From the NCBI GenBank assembly GCA_017303835.1, contig JAFLBI010000002.1, positions 124,001 to 188,000 on the forward strand: a stretch of 64,000 nt of DNA. The letters are read 5' to 3'. Under the pieces are notes generated by a model. That model did not search any database, had not been told where the DNA came from, and saw only the letters and a list, made by a program, of their open reading frames with translations. The stretch comes from Chitinophagales bacterium. Its GTDB lineage: Bacteria > Bacteroidota > Bacteroidia > Chitinophagales > Chitinophagaceae. Below, in pieces: positions 1 to 11,474 of this stretch; the stretch's first letter is position 1, and the number at the start of each line of letters is the position of its first letter. Made by a program: the position numbers and the translations under genes.

Positions 1-3
1 CTG

Positions 4-12
4 TACATTTGC
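4..12 (+). promoter_or_regulatory. -7 element of the mfd promoter
   Basis: TACATTTGC matches the Bacteroidota -7 consensus TAnnTTTG exactly and ends ten bases before the mfd start codon. The matching -33 element would lie left of the window edge, so only half the promoter is visible. A start site near base 17 would leave a very short leader. Confidence 0.5.
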
Positions 13-21
13 GGCGAGGTT

Positions 22-3000
22 ATGAATCTGCGTGTTCTGTTGGATACTTTTTTACAATCCCCCCGGGTGTTACAGCTCGCGGACAGGCTCCGTATTGCCC
101 ATACAGAATACCCTGAGGGTCAAACAGAAAGAATCGGACTAACCAACCTCAGAGGCAGTAGTGCAGAGTTCCTTGTAACGGCCATTTTTCAGCATCCATC
201 TTGCGCATCACTCAATCACCTTGTTATCCTCAACGATGCGGAAGAAGCTGCTTATTTCCACAATACGCTGGAGAATCTAACTGATGCGCTTGATCTGTTT
301 TATTTCCCCGCCTCCTTTAAAAACAGACGCAATTTTCGCCTGCTGAACAGCTCACATGTGATGTTACGTGCAGAAATGCTTACGCGTTTATCCAAGGGCG
401 GAAATAAAAAGATCATTGTTACTTACCCGGAAGCATTGTTTGAGAAAGTAGTCTTACCGGAAACACTGAGCAAGAATATCATTCAGATCAAGACAAACGA
501 TACGCTTAATCTGGAAAGCTTGATGGAGCTTTTCGTGATGTATGGTTTTGTGCGCACTGATTTTGTCTATGAGCCCGGACAGTTCGCCATTCGTGGGGGC
601 ATTCTGGATATTTATTCTTTTGGTAATGAAAAGCCTTATCGCGTAGAGTTATTCGGGAATGAGGTAGACAGTATCCGCATTTTCGATCCGGAAACACAGC
701 TAAGTGAACGAAAGCTGTTACAAGTCAACATCATTCCCAATATTGAAACCCAGTTTGAGAGCAAGGAAAAAGTATCGCTGCTGGAATTCCTGCAGAGCAA
801 TACCATTGTGTGGCTGAAAGACTGGGATGTGATTCTGGAGAAAATTGCAGAGCAGGAAGAAGACCTGGCAGCATTTACTTCACTGCATGCGCAAGCAGCT
901 CCGGTTGATCAGGAAGATACAGAGGAAGTGAAATACCTCAAAGAAGTGAATCCGGCCGACTTTCTGCCGGCAAGCACTTTTGAGCGTCAGGTATTAAAAA
1001 GACATCTAGTAGAGTTTGGATATAAGCCACAGTTGGCGCAGTTTGATATCAGTTTTCAGACAAAAGAACAGCCCGCTTTCAACCGTCAGTTTGATTTACT
1101 TATCAAGGACTTGAAAGCACATGAAGGAGCAGGTTATCAGCTTTTCATCTTTGCAGAGCAGGCGAAGCAGTTGGAAAGACTCAATAGCATCTTTGCTGAT
1201 CTTCAAACTGAGATTCAGTTTACACCTATTGCTACATCCATTCACGAAGGATTTATTGATGATGAACTGAAACTGGTTTGTTATACAGACCACCAGATAT
1301 TTCAGCGTTACCATAAGTACAAGGTAAAGCAAGCCTATAACAAGAATAAGGCACTTACTTTAAAAACACTGAGAGACTTACAACCGGGCGATTATGTAAC
1401 ACACATAGATCATGGTGTTGGTACTTATAGTGGTTTACAGAAAATTGAAGTGAATGGCAAACTGCAGGAAGCTGTACGTATCATTTATAAAGACAGCGAT
1501 ATCCTGTATGTGAACATTAACTCGCTGCATAAGATATCTAAGTATACGGGTAAGGAAGGAACTGTTCCTAAGATCAACAAACTGGGTAGTGATGTTTGGA
1601 CAAGACTGAAAGAAAAGACCAAAATCAAGGTTAAAGAAATCGCTTTTGACCTGATTAAGCTGTATGCGCAAAGAAAAGCCCAGCAAGGATTTGCACATAC
1701 ACCGGATAATTATATGCAAACTGAACTGGAAGCTTCGTTCATCTATGAAGACACACCAGATCAAAGTAAAGCAACTGCAGATGTGAAGAAGGATATGGAG
1801 AGTCCTTCTCCTATGGACCGCTTAGTCTGTGGTGATGTGGGTTTTGGTAAAACAGAAGTGGCTGTACGTGCTGCATTCAAATCTGTTGTGGATGGTAAAC
1901 AAGCTGCTGTCTTAGTGCCCACTACCATTCTTGCTTTTCAGCACTATAAAACGTTCAAGGATCGCTTGCGCGATTTTCCGGTGACAGTTGATTTCGTGAA
2001 CCGATTCAAATCCAGCAAAGAGAAAAAAGCTACCCTGCAGAAATTAGCAGAGGGTAAGATTGATATCATCGTAGGTACGCATGCCCTCTTGGGGAAAGAT
2101 GTGAAGTTTAAGGATCTGGGCATCATGATTATTGATGAGGAACAGAAGTTTGGTGTAGCGCACAAAGAGAAGCTCAAGACATTAAAGACAAATGTGGATT
2201 GCTTAACACTCACAGCAACGCCTATTCCAAGGACCTTGCAGTTTAGTTTGATGGGTGCACGCGATTTGAGCATCATCAATACACCGCCGCCTAACAGACA
2301 GCCTATCCAGACAGAAGTACAGGTGTTCAATGAAGATTTCATTAGAGATGCTATCTACTTTGAAACCGAGCGTGGTGGACAAGTATTCTTCATTCATAAT
2401 CGTATTCATGGGCTTGCTGAAATGGCCGCACTCATTCAAGGGCTTTGCCCGGATTTGAGTATTTCATTTGCGCACGGTCAAATGGAAGGCGATCAGCTGG
2501 AAGAAAAGATTCTTGATTTCATCGATAAGAAATATGATGTGCTTGTTTGCACCAATATCGTAGAGAGTGGAGTAGATATTCCGAATGTGAACACCATCAT
2601 CATCAACAATGCACACCAGTTTGGGTTGAGCGATTTGCACCAGCTGCGTGGGCGCGTAGGCCGAAGCAACAAAAAAGCTTTCTGTTATTTGTTGGCGCCG
2701 CCGATGAGTACTTTGCCAACGGATTCGCGCAAGCGCTTGCAAACATTGGAGCAGTTTACCGATCTCGGTAGTGGCTTCCAGATTGCGATGCGCGATTTGG
2801 ATATACGTGGCGCAGGTAATCTCTTAGGTGGTGAACAGACGGGCTTTATGGCTGAGATTGGTTTTGAGATGTACCAGAAAATTTTGGATGAAGCCATTCG
2901 CGAACTGAAGCGTACCAAGTTTAAAGATGTGTTCAAGGAAGAGATCAGCAAGCAGGATGATTATGTGAGCGATTGTACGATTGATACAGATTTAGAGATA

Positions 3001-3450
3001 TTGATTCCGGATGCTTATGTAGAAAGTATTACCGAGCGTTTGTCATTGTATACGCGACTAGATAACTGCGCCAATGAAACAGATTTACAAGCTTTCTATG
3101 CAGAGCTGCTCGATCGTTTTGGCGCAATCCCTAAGCAGGTAGAAGATTTGTTTACAACAGTTCGTTGTCGCTGGAAGGCTATTGACCTAGGCTTTGAGAA
3201 AATGACGCTGAAAGAAGATACACTCCGTTGTTATTTCATCAATAGAAACGATTCGCCATACTTCGAATCTGATTTATTCAAAGGTATTTTGGCGTATCTC
3301 CAAACAGGTACAAACAAGGCAAGGTTAAAGCAAGCGGGTAAGAATTTCTTATTGGTTGTAGAACGAATTGAATCTATGGAAGAAATGCTGGAATTTTTAA
3401 CCAGAATGCACCAAGGAGTTTTATCAAAGCCTGAACCTGCGCAGAATTGA
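22..3450 (+). CDS. mfd: Transcription-repair coupling factor Mfd
   Basis: Mfd is a DNA translocase that removes RNA polymerase stalled at DNA lesions and recruits UvrA to start nucleotide excision repair. The 1142 residues show the family order: a degenerate UvrB-like N-terminal part (about 1-330), the RNA polymerase interaction domain near 456 (GDYVTHIDHGVG), a superfamily 2 helicase with Walker A GDVGFGKT near 603 and DEEQ at about 705, helicase C-terminal motifs including QLRGRVGR near 880, and a TRCF C-terminal domain. The length is normal for the family. The start is the ATG just after a good -7 element. It is followed after 34 bases by a small membrane protein gene on the same strand. 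uvrA, its functional partner, lies at the far end of the window but is not linked in an operon. Confidence 0.97.
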   Translation: MNLRVLLDTFLQSPRVLQLADRLRIAHTEYPEGQTERIGLTNLRGSSAEFLVTAIFQHPSCASLNHLVILNDAEEAAYFHNTLENLTDALDLFYFPASFKNRRNFRLLNSSHVMLRAEMLTRLSKGGNKKIIVTYPEALFEKVVLPETLSKNIIQIKTNDTLNLESLMELFVMYGFVRTDFVYEPGQFAIRGGILDIYSFGNEKPYRVELFGNEVDSIRIFDPETQLSERKLLQVNIIPNIETQFESKEKVSLLEFLQSNTIVWLKDWDVILEKIAEQEEDLAAFTSLHAQAAPVDQEDTEEVKYLKEVNPADFLPASTFERQVLKRHLVEFGYKPQLAQFDISFQTKEQPAFNRQFDLLIKDLKAHEGAGYQLFIFAEQAKQLERLNSIFADLQTEIQFTPIATSIHEGFIDDELKLVCYTDHQIFQRYHKYKVKQAYNKNKALTLKTLRDLQPGDYVTHIDHGVGTYSGLQKIEVNGKLQEAVRIIYKDSDILYVNINSLHKISKYTGKEGTVPKINKLGSDVWTRLKEKTKIKVKEIAFDLIKLYAQRKAQQGFAHTPDNYMQTELEASFIYEDTPDQSKATADVKKDMESPSPMDRLVCGDVGFGKTEVAVRAAFKSVVDGKQAAVLVPTTILAFQHYKTFKDRLRDFPVTVDFVNRFKSSKEKKATLQKLAEGKIDIIVGTHALLGKDVKFKDLGIMIIDEEQKFGVAHKEKLKTLKTNVDCLTLTATPIPRTLQFSLMGARDLSIINTPPPNRQPIQTEVQVFNEDFIRDAIYFETERGGQVFFIHNRIHGLAEMAALIQGLCPDLSISFAHGQMEGDQLEEKILDFIDKKYDVLVCTNIVESGVDIPNVNTIIINNAHQFGLSDLHQLRGRVGRSNKKAFCYLLAPPMSTLPTDSRKRLQTLEQFTDLGSGFQIAMRDLDIRGAGNLLGGEQTGFMAEIGFEMYQKILDEAIRELKRTKFKDVFKEEISKQDDYVSDCTIDTDLEILIPDAYVESITERLSLYTRLDNCANETDLQAFYAELLDRFGAIPKQVEDLFTTVRCRWKAIDLGFEKMTLKEDTLRCYFINRNDSPYFESDLFKGILAYLQTGTNKARLKQAGKNFLLVVERIESMEEMLEFLTRMHQGVLSKPEPAQN

Positions 3451-3484
3451 TTTTTTCTGGTTAAATTCGGATCAAATCTGCTGT

Positions 3485-3844
3485 ATGATTGAACAACAAT
3501 TTGCCGAAGTAGGCTTTCCGGATAATTACACACCAACACAGGATGAACGCAATCTTTCATTGATTGTGCATCTGGTCACCTTTGTTTCTTCCTTTATTGC
3601 GCCACTGATTATTTATCTAGTAAAGAAAGATGAGTCCAGATTCATCGCAGCGCATGCGAAGGAATCGCTGAACTTTCAAATTACTGTTGTGATCATCGGT
3701 ATCCTGATGTTTATTTCACTGATTGGCATCCTCTTTCTTTGGGCACTTGGTTTGGCTGCTGCTATTTTGGTCGTGGTAGCTACCATCAAAGCCAGTGATG
3801 GGAAACCCTATCGTTATCCATTCAGCATTCGGTTTATCAAATAA
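3485..3844 (+). CDS. DUF4870-like small membrane protein
   Basis: A 119-residue inner-membrane protein of unknown function. The sequence has an acidic, hydrophilic N-terminus, a first membrane segment at about residues 27-45, a conserved-looking FIAAHAKESLNFQ stretch, and two closely spaced membrane segments at about 62-100, ending in YPFSIRFIK. Helix, HAKE..NFQ loop, two helices is the pattern of the DUF4870 (Tic20-like) family, which is common in bacteria and has no settled function. It is likely co-transcribed with mfd (34-base gap, no terminator between) and ends directly in front of a bidirectional terminator. The family assignment is by recall of the pattern. Confidence 0.75.
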   Translation: MIEQQFAEVGFPDNYTPTQDERNLSLIVHLVTFVSSFIAPLIIYLVKKDESRFIAAHAKESLNFQITVVIIGILMFISLIGILFLWALGLAAAILVVVATIKASDGKPYRYPFSIRFIK

Positions 3845-3869
3845 AAAACCCTTCCATAGGGAAGGGTTT
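3845..3869. terminator. Bidirectional terminator between the DUF4870-like gene and the 68-residue gene
   Basis: A nine-base perfect stem (AACCCTTCC / GGAAGGGTT) with a four-base loop. Read on the minus strand it is followed by a run of six T, so it serves best for the small minus-strand gene that ends at 3891. Read on the plus strand the T run is shorter. Confidence 0.8.
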
Positions 3870-3890
3870 ATACTAAGTTTCAAGCTACGC

Positions 3891-4097
3891 TTAGAATCCT
3901 TTCTTGGCTACGCCATCAGCAATGGCTTGTAAAGCTTTGGCCTCGCTCAGGATAGCAGCCATCTTATTGCCTTTACCATCGTGACCGGCAGCCATATAGC
4001 CACCCTTGGCAGTTTTCGTAACCACAGCATCCTGCATAGGAACGTTCTTCTCCTTTGTCTTCAGGCAGTATGCTTTGATCATTTTTGATGTGTCCAT
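3891..4097 (-). CDS. 68-residue protein of unknown function, next to gyrB
   Basis: A short, lysine-rich protein (68 residues) ending in ADGVAKKGF. It has no signal peptide or membrane segment. The opening MIKAYCLKTKEKNVPMQDAV recalls the start of small single zinc-ribbon proteins of the DUF5679 type (AYC.KCK.K), but all cysteines except the first are missing, so it would not bind zinc in that way. The gene lies 92 bases downstream of gyrB on the same strand and has its own terminator, so it may be read through from gyrB. It looks like a real gene because of its clean start, convincing composition and tailored terminator. The function is unknown, and the zinc-ribbon link is only a weak inference. 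Confidence 0.7.
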   Translation of the reverse strand: MDTSKMIKAYCLKTKEKNVPMQDAVVTKTAKGGYMAAGHDGKGNKMAAILSEAKALQAIADGVAKKGF

Positions 4098-4189
4098 GAT
4101 GTTGGGTTTAATGAATGTATGGGTTAGTGATTGTTAAATTAGTTCTTTTTATTATGAATGCCTGATTTCCACCTGGGAAGTAATCCACA

Positions 4190-6217
<2,028 letters not shown>

Positions 6218-6366
6218 TCAGTGCCTTTCCCGCATGAAAAACGGTCAAATTATTCACAAAATGAACTTCTTTTAAAACATTGATAATCAATTCATTTCTG
6301 CTTTTTCGGAATGCGGAAAAAAACAGTGCCTTCAAGGGTTTTAAGACTTCCTTACCAAGCCCCGGC

Positions 6367-6397
6367 TTGGCGATCTATGTAGATACAGCTAATTTTG
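6367..6397 (+). promoter_or_regulatory. Promoter of the AraC-type regulator (decides its start)
   Basis: TTG at 6367-6369, 20 bases, then TAATTTTG at 6390-6397, a perfect TAnnTTTG. A transcript from here begins at about 6403, so the open frame upstream of this point is unlikely to be translated. Confidence 0.55.
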
Positions 6398-6414
6398 CTG
6401 CAATGTTGGAAGTA

Positions 6415-7326
6415 ATGGACATATTGCGGGTAGCACACCGTGAGGGTATTGAACCAAGTATGACCCTGCTGCACCAGAAGGAGCAGAAAATACCGGGTTC
6501 TATTCAATACTCTATCCGTAGATACTACGCCCAACATCCTTGGGTGGCCGATGATACGGGCATGATGGTTTACCATTACAATCCTTCCAAACCCAAGGAC
6601 AACTACCTGGAAATTCGCTACTGTACAACTGGTAACCGTTATTGTGAAGAGCGTAGCTGTTCTATGTGTAAGCAATTGCCCACAGAAAACTGTGATGGTA
6701 AGATGCGCACCGTAGATGTATTCGTATTTCATTTTACCGCTACTTTTTTGCATCAGTTTGTGCACAATGTGAAGCTGTCTAACCGCAAAGACGAAGTGTT
6801 GGCGTTTAAGCACCCACATGCATTTACCAAGGTTTTTGGTTTGTGCAATAAAAAGCGCAATGTGCTGGATGCTTTACTGAATCACAGCTACCACGGTGCC
6901 CTAGAAAATATCTTCGTGAATGCCAAAGTGCATGAATTATTGCTCTACAGCCTCGATTGTCTGGTAGATGAGAAAGAAGAAGGCTTTAGCTGTAAGTTTT
7001 TGGCTGATGAGCGTGGCCGCGAGGCAATTTATCAGGCAAGAGATATTCTACTGCAACATATTGGTGATCCCATCACCATCAAGGAATTGAGCCGTAAAGT
7101 GGCGATTAATGAGTGTTACCTGAAAAAAGGTTTCAAAGAAGTATTCGGTACCACCATCTTTGATTTCTATCAGCAACAGCGCATGGAGCACGCGAAATAT
7201 TTGCTCTATGAAAAGAGCCTAAGCGTTACCGATGTATCTGCTTTACTGGGCTATTCCTCTATCTCGCATTTCTCTGCAGCCTTCAAGAAACACACTGGCT
7301 TGAAGCCCTGTGATCTGCTGAAATAA
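6415..7326 (+). CDS. AraC-family transcriptional regulator with a cysteine cluster
   Basis: A DNA-binding regulator. The C-terminal 100 residues form a typical AraC/XylS double helix-turn-helix: ITIKELSRKVAINECYLKKGFKEVFGT is the first helix pair, and LLGYSSISHFSAAFKKHTG is the second, with the usual GYSS.SHFSAAFK.. signature. The N-terminal part is not a classical cupin sensor. It holds five cysteines at about residues 70, 77, 82, 85 and 93 (spacing C-x6-C-x4-C-x2-C-x7-C), a pattern that could bind a metal or sense redox state. The frame is open back to 6280, but a good promoter at 6367-6397 points to the ATG at 6415 (MDILRVAHREG); the ATG at 6403 would be leaderless. Target genes are unknown. 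The amidohydrolase gene follows after 65 bases on the same strand. Confidence 0.85.
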   Translation: MDILRVAHREGIEPSMTLLHQKEQKIPGSIQYSIRRYYAQHPWVADDTGMMVYHYNPSKPKDNYLEIRYCTTGNRYCEERSCSMCKQLPTENCDGKMRTVDVFVFHFTATFLHQFVHNVKLSNRKDEVLAFKHPHAFTKVFGLCNKKRNVLDALLNHSYHGALENIFVNAKVHELLLYSLDCLVDEKEEGFSCKFLADERGREAIYQARDILLQHIGDPITIKELSRKVAINECYLKKGFKEVFGTTIFDFYQQQRMEHAKYLLYEKSLSVTDVSALLGYSSISHFSAAFKKHTGLKPCDLLK

Positions 7327-7391
7327 ACACCCATCCAATTTTCGTGTTAAGGTGTAGGTTTCATCCTATTTTGCAAACTCAATTGATTGCT

Positions 7392-9017
7392 ATGAGAAAA
7401 CTATTGCTATTTGCCAGCTTAGCTGTATTGTTTGCTTGTAATACCAAGCAGAAAGCTGACCTAATCGTTCACAATGCCAAAGTCTATACGGTTGATTCTG
7501 CCTTTACAACCTTAAGTGCTTTTGCGGTGAAAGATGGTGTCATTCTCGAAACGGGTTCAGATTCCGCCATCATGGCTGCGTATGAGGCAAAGGAAATGGT
7601 GAATGCTGAGGGCAAAGCCATTTATCCCGGATTGATTGATGCACATGCCCACTTTGTGGGTTATGGTCGCGCCTTGTTTCAAGTAGATTTATTTGGCGCC
7701 AATAGTTGGGATGAAGTGGTGCAACGTGTAGCTGATTTTGCCAAAGCACATCCTGATGAGCCTTGGATTCAAGGTCGCGGCTGGGACCAGAATCGCTGGC
7801 CCGGTAAACAGTTTCCGGACAATAGTAAGTTGAATGAATTGTTTCCCGATAAGCCAGTGGTGTTAACACGTGTGGATGGTCATGCATCTATTGCGAATAA
7901 CAAAGCATTGGAGCTGGCAGGTGTCAAAGCGGGGCAACAAATTACCGGTGGAGAAATCATGGTGAAAAACGGTCAGCCTACCGGCGTGTTGATTGATAAT
8001 GCCGACAATGCGGTCTATGCACAAATACCCAAACCTACCAAAGCAGATTACGCAAAATGGTTACTGGCAGCTCAAAAGAACTGTTTTGAAATGGGCTTGA
8101 CCACCATTACAGATTGTGGCCTGATGCATACAGATGTTGACATGATTGATGCTTTGCAAAAAGACAATCAGCTCATGATGCGTCTTTATGTAATGCTCAG
8201 TGATAACCCCGAGAATTATTCGAAATATTTGGATAAAGGTCCTTACAAAACAGATCGCTTATTTGTAAAAGGCGTGAAAGTCTATGCTGACGGTGCATTG
8301 GGTAGTCGGGGTGCTTGTTTGCTGAAGCATTACAGTGATCAGCCCGGCTGGCAAGGTTTTCTGCTGAGTAAGAAAGAACATTTCGATTCACTCGCTGCTG
8401 TGCTCAGCAAAACTGATTTTCAAATGTGTACGCATGCCATTGGTGATAGTGCCAATCGTGAAGTGTTGAATATCTACAATCGCTATCTGCAAGCAGGTAA
8501 TGATAAGCGCTGGCGTATAGAACATGCACAGGTAGTGAATGAAAATGATTTTGATCTATTTGGCAAAGTAGCTGTGGTGCCTTCTGTTCAACCAACACAC
8601 GCCACCAGCGATATGTATTGGGCAGGTGATCGTTTGGGCGCAGAAAGATTGAAAGGCGCTTATGCTTATCAGCATTTGCTGAAGCAGAATGGTTGGTTGC
8701 CGCTGGGTACTGATTTTCCCGTAGAAGACATTTCACCATTCAAAACATTTTTGGCAGCGGTGGTGAGAAAAGATGCCAAAGGCTTTCCCGAGCAAGGATT
8801 TCAGATGGAGAATGCATTGACGCGTGAGCAAACCATCCGTGGTATGACGATCTGGGCTGCTAAAGCCAATTTTATGGAAAAGGAAATTGGTAGTATCGAG
8901 AAAGGGAAAAAGGCCGACTTTATTTTCTTAGACAAAGACTTAATGACTGTGGCAGATCAAGAAATACTCAATACAAAAGTGCTGGCTACCTATAGCAACG
9001 GAAAGAAAGTGTTTTGA
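7392..9017 (+). CDS. YtcJ-like amidohydrolase lipoprotein
   Basis: A metal-dependent hydrolase of the amidohydrolase family 3 (YtcJ/NfdA-like), about 541 residues. The chosen start gives MRKLLLFASLAVLFACN, a lipoprotein signal with the lipobox cysteine at residue 16, so the enzyme is exported and lipid-anchored. The longer frame from 7344 would spoil this signal. Metal-binding and active-site motifs are DAHAHFVGYG near 83, GRGWDQNRW, DGHASIAN, KVYADGALGSRGA (expected site of the metal-bridging lysine region), THAIGDSANR near 347, RIEHAQV near 376 and LGTDFPVE near 440. Members hydrolyse amide or formamide-like bonds, but the substrate cannot be told from sequence. It ends in front of a strong terminator. 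Confidence 0.9.
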   Translation: MRKLLLFASLAVLFACNTKQKADLIVHNAKVYTVDSAFTTLSAFAVKDGVILETGSDSAIMAAYEAKEMVNAEGKAIYPGLIDAHAHFVGYGRALFQVDLFGANSWDEVVQRVADFAKAHPDEPWIQGRGWDQNRWPGKQFPDNSKLNELFPDKPVVLTRVDGHASIANNKALELAGVKAGQQITGGEIMVKNGQPTGVLIDNADNAVYAQIPKPTKADYAKWLLAAQKNCFEMGLTTITDCGLMHTDVDMIDALQKDNQLMMRLYVMLSDNPENYSKYLDKGPYKTDRLFVKGVKVYADGALGSRGACLLKHYSDQPGWQGFLLSKKEHFDSLAAVLSKTDFQMCTHAIGDSANREVLNIYNRYLQAGNDKRWRIEHAQVVNENDFDLFGKVAVVPSVQPTHATSDMYWAGDRLGAERLKGAYAYQHLLKQNGWLPLGTDFPVEDISPFKTFLAAVVRKDAKGFPEQGFQMENALTREQTIRGMTIWAAKANFMEKEIGSIEKGKKADFIFLDKDLMTVADQEILNTKVLATYSNGKKVF

Positions 9018-9044
9018 TGAGATAAACAGAATAAATCATTCAAC

Positions 9045-9070
9045 AAAGGTCTGCTATGCAGACCTTTTTT
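9045..9070 (+). terminator. Terminator after the amidohydrolase gene
   Basis: AAAGGTCTGC / GCAGACCTTT forms a ten-base perfect stem with a three-base loop, followed by a T run. A typical intrinsic terminator. Confidence 0.9.
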
Positions 9071-9150
9071 CTTTTTGCGTAAACCACTTTCCCGATTTTG
9101 ATACTACCTGAATTTGTTCTGTGCCACTTTCGCGCCGGAATAAATACACT

Positions 9151-11385
9151 ATGATGAGCAAGATCTACTGTTTTTTGGCCGGACTAATGATCATTGGACA
9201 AGTGAATGCACAACGATTCAAGGTTTCAGGCGATACATTATCTAAGGAAGAATATTTACCAGATGTTACGGTGGTTGGAAAAAATACCAGACAAGACATA
9301 CATCAACTGCCCGAGATCGTAGGCACCCATGTATTTGCAGGTAAGAAGAATGCATTGGTGGTGATGGATCATGTGAATGGGAACGTGGTGATGAATAATA
9401 TGCGTCAGGTAATGGCTAAAGTGCCGGGTATCCATATTTGGGAAAGCGATGGTAGCGGTATTCAAATTGGCATTGCAACCCGAGGTTTGAGTCCGAACCG
9501 CAGTTGGGATTTTAACGTACGCCAGAATGGATTTGATATCTCTTCTGATCCCTTTGGATATCCCGAAGCCTATTATCATCCACCCCTACAGGCGGTACAA
9601 AGAGTGCAGATTGTAAAAGGCGCAGGATCTCTGGCTTTCGGTCCGCAATTGGGGGGTATGGTAAACTATGTTGTGAAAAATGGTAGCGAGATCAACAAGC
9701 CATTCAGTGTGGAAACAGAGCAAACCATCGGTGGTTTTGGTATGATCAATTCGTACAATGCCATTGGTGGTGAAACAAAGAAATTCCACTACTACGCTGC
9801 GTTTGATCACCGCAGTGCGGATGGGTGGCGTCAGAATAGCGGCTATCATACCAATACGGGTTATGGTACGTTTACCTGGCGTTTTACAGATCGACTGAAC
9901 GCATCTGTTGAATATACTCGCTATAGTATGTTGAGTCAACAGCCGGGCGGATTAACTGATGCGCAGTTCAATCAAAATAGCAGACAGTCGCTACGCAATA
10001 GAAACTGGTTTAACAACGAATTCCATATTGGTGCTTTGAATTTGCAGTACAATATGCGCGATAACAATCGACTTGAATTAAAAGTGTTTGGCTTAAGTGG
10101 TGATAGAAACAGTGTGGGCTTTATGCAAGCGATTACAGTGAAGGATAGCATCAACCCACTTACTGGGCAATATGCCAACAGAACAGTGGATATAGATCAG
10201 TATCGGAATTTCGGTGCTGAGCTACGCTACTTGCATAATTATACCGTCTTTGGTATCATAAATAGTTTTTCAACTGGGCTGCGTTATTTCAACGGACTCA
10301 CCAGAAGATACCGCAATGGTAGAGGCACAGCCGGTTCAGATTTTGATATGAGCGTAGATGGTTTGTATCCTGGTGATCTTCGGTTTGGCTCTATCAATAC
10401 CGCCATTAGTGCCGAGAATATTATTCATGTAACAGATAAACTGATTTTGATCCCGGGTATTCGCTACGAGCGCGTAACTGCTGATGTGAGCGGCAGAACC
10501 AATATCAGTAATGGGGTGGAAGTGAAGACAGCGCCAACAAAACGCGACAGAAGCTTTGTATTATTTGGCATGGCTGCTGAATACCATCTTGGTAAAACAG
10601 AATTTTATGCCAACTATACAGAAAGCTATCGCCCTATTCAGTTTGCTGATCTAAGTGTGCCAGCCACTACAGATATCGTAGATCCAAATCTGCGTGACTC
10701 TCGTGGATACAGCGTGGACATGGGTTATAGAGGTAAAATCAAGAATTGGTTAATGTTTGATGTCAGTGTCTTCTGGTTGAATTATGCAGATCGAATTGGT
10801 GCAATCACGCAATTACGTCCGGATAACAGCAGCTATAATTTTAGGACCAATGTTGGTAACAGTATTAGTAAAGGCGTGGAAGCCTTTGCGGAAATCAATT
10901 TCATGCAAGCCGGCTTGTTAGGTAAGGCTGCTGGAGAAATCAGTTTGTTTACATCCTATTCATATACCGATGCACGCTATGAGCATGTGCGTGTGGTTAC
11001 CCGTAGTGGCAGCAATCTGGTGGAATCCAATCTTCGAAACAAATACGTAGAGAATGCGCCGGAGCATATCCTTAGAAGTGGACTGAATTATTTCTATAAA
11101 GGCCTGTCTATAACTGCACAACTCAGTTATGTGAGCCAGTCATTTGCAGATGCCAATAATACAGTTACCCCTAATGCCGCTGCTACTGCAGGCTTGATTC
11201 CTGCTTATCTGGTAAGTGATTTGTCCTTCACCTATCGTTTCAAACAGCGATATAGTCTGAGAGGTGGTATCAATAACGCTGGCAACCTGGCTTATTTCAC
11301 CAGAAGAGCAGGTGGTTATCCCGGTCCGGGCCTAATGCCGGCTGATGGCAGAAACTTCTTTCTGGGTCTAGGATTCAAGTTATAA
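9151..11385 (+). CDS. FecA-like TonB-dependent outer-membrane receptor
   Basis: An outer-membrane active transporter of about 744 residues. The start at 9151 (MMSKIYCFLAGLMIIGQVNAQ) gives a clean signal peptide; the frame opens 30 bases earlier. After a short TonB-box region (LPDVTVVGKN) comes a plug domain (about 50-165) with RGLSPNRSWDF and VQIVKGAGSLAFGPQLGGMVNYV. This GxxRYGPQ-like end of the plug is typical of the FecA (ferric dicitrate) branch. The remainder is a 22-strand barrel ending in FFLGLGFKL with the aromatic-rich C-terminal strand. There is no N-terminal signalling domain and no FecR/FecI partner nearby. It stands alone between two terminators. The cargo is probably a ferric chelate, by family only. 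Confidence 0.88.
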   Translation: MMSKIYCFLAGLMIIGQVNAQRFKVSGDTLSKEEYLPDVTVVGKNTRQDIHQLPEIVGTHVFAGKKNALVVMDHVNGNVVMNNMRQVMAKVPGIHIWESDGSGIQIGIATRGLSPNRSWDFNVRQNGFDISSDPFGYPEAYYHPPLQAVQRVQIVKGAGSLAFGPQLGGMVNYVVKNGSEINKPFSVETEQTIGGFGMINSYNAIGGETKKFHYYAAFDHRSADGWRQNSGYHTNTGYGTFTWRFTDRLNASVEYTRYSMLSQQPGGLTDAQFNQNSRQSLRNRNWFNNEFHIGALNLQYNMRDNNRLELKVFGLSGDRNSVGFMQAITVKDSINPLTGQYANRTVDIDQYRNFGAELRYLHNYTVFGIINSFSTGLRYFNGLTRRYRNGRGTAGSDFDMSVDGLYPGDLRFGSINTAISAENIIHVTDKLILIPGIRYERVTADVSGRTNISNGVEVKTAPTKRDRSFVLFGMAAEYHLGKTEFYANYTESYRPIQFADLSVPATTDIVDPNLRDSRGYSVDMGYRGKIKNWLMFDVSVFWLNYADRIGAITQLRPDNSSYNFRTNVGNSISKGVEAFAEINFMQAGLLGKAAGEISLFTSYSYTDARYEHVRVVTRSGSNLVESNLRNKYVENAPEHILRSGLNYFYKGLSITAQLSYVSQSFADANNTVTPNAAATAGLIPAYLVSDLSFTYRFKQRYSLRGGINNAGNLAYFTRRAGGYPGPGLMPADGRNFFLGLGFKL

Positions 11386-11404
11386 ATGCCCCCACTATAC
11401 CCTT

Positions 11405-11430
11405 AAACGCTCCTTTATGGAGCGTTTTTT
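11405..11430 (+). terminator. Terminator after the FecA-like receptor gene
   Basis: AAACGCTCC / GGAGCGTTT, nine-base stem, five-base loop, T run. It separates this receptor from the metal-regulated operon that begins 60 bases later. Confidence 0.88.
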
Positions 11431-11431
11431 A

Positions 11432-11462
11432 TTTGGCAGAACTGATTTAATATTTATTTTTG
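11432..11462 (+). promoter_or_regulatory. Promoter of the haem/iron-type operon
   Basis: TTTG at 11432-11435, 19 bases, TATTTTTG at 11455-11462. Both elements match the Bacteroidota consensus exactly, with ideal spacing. The predicted start of transcription is near 11468, just upstream of the palindrome at 11475-11490. Confidence 0.75.
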
Positions 11463-11474
11463 GCTAAATAAAAA

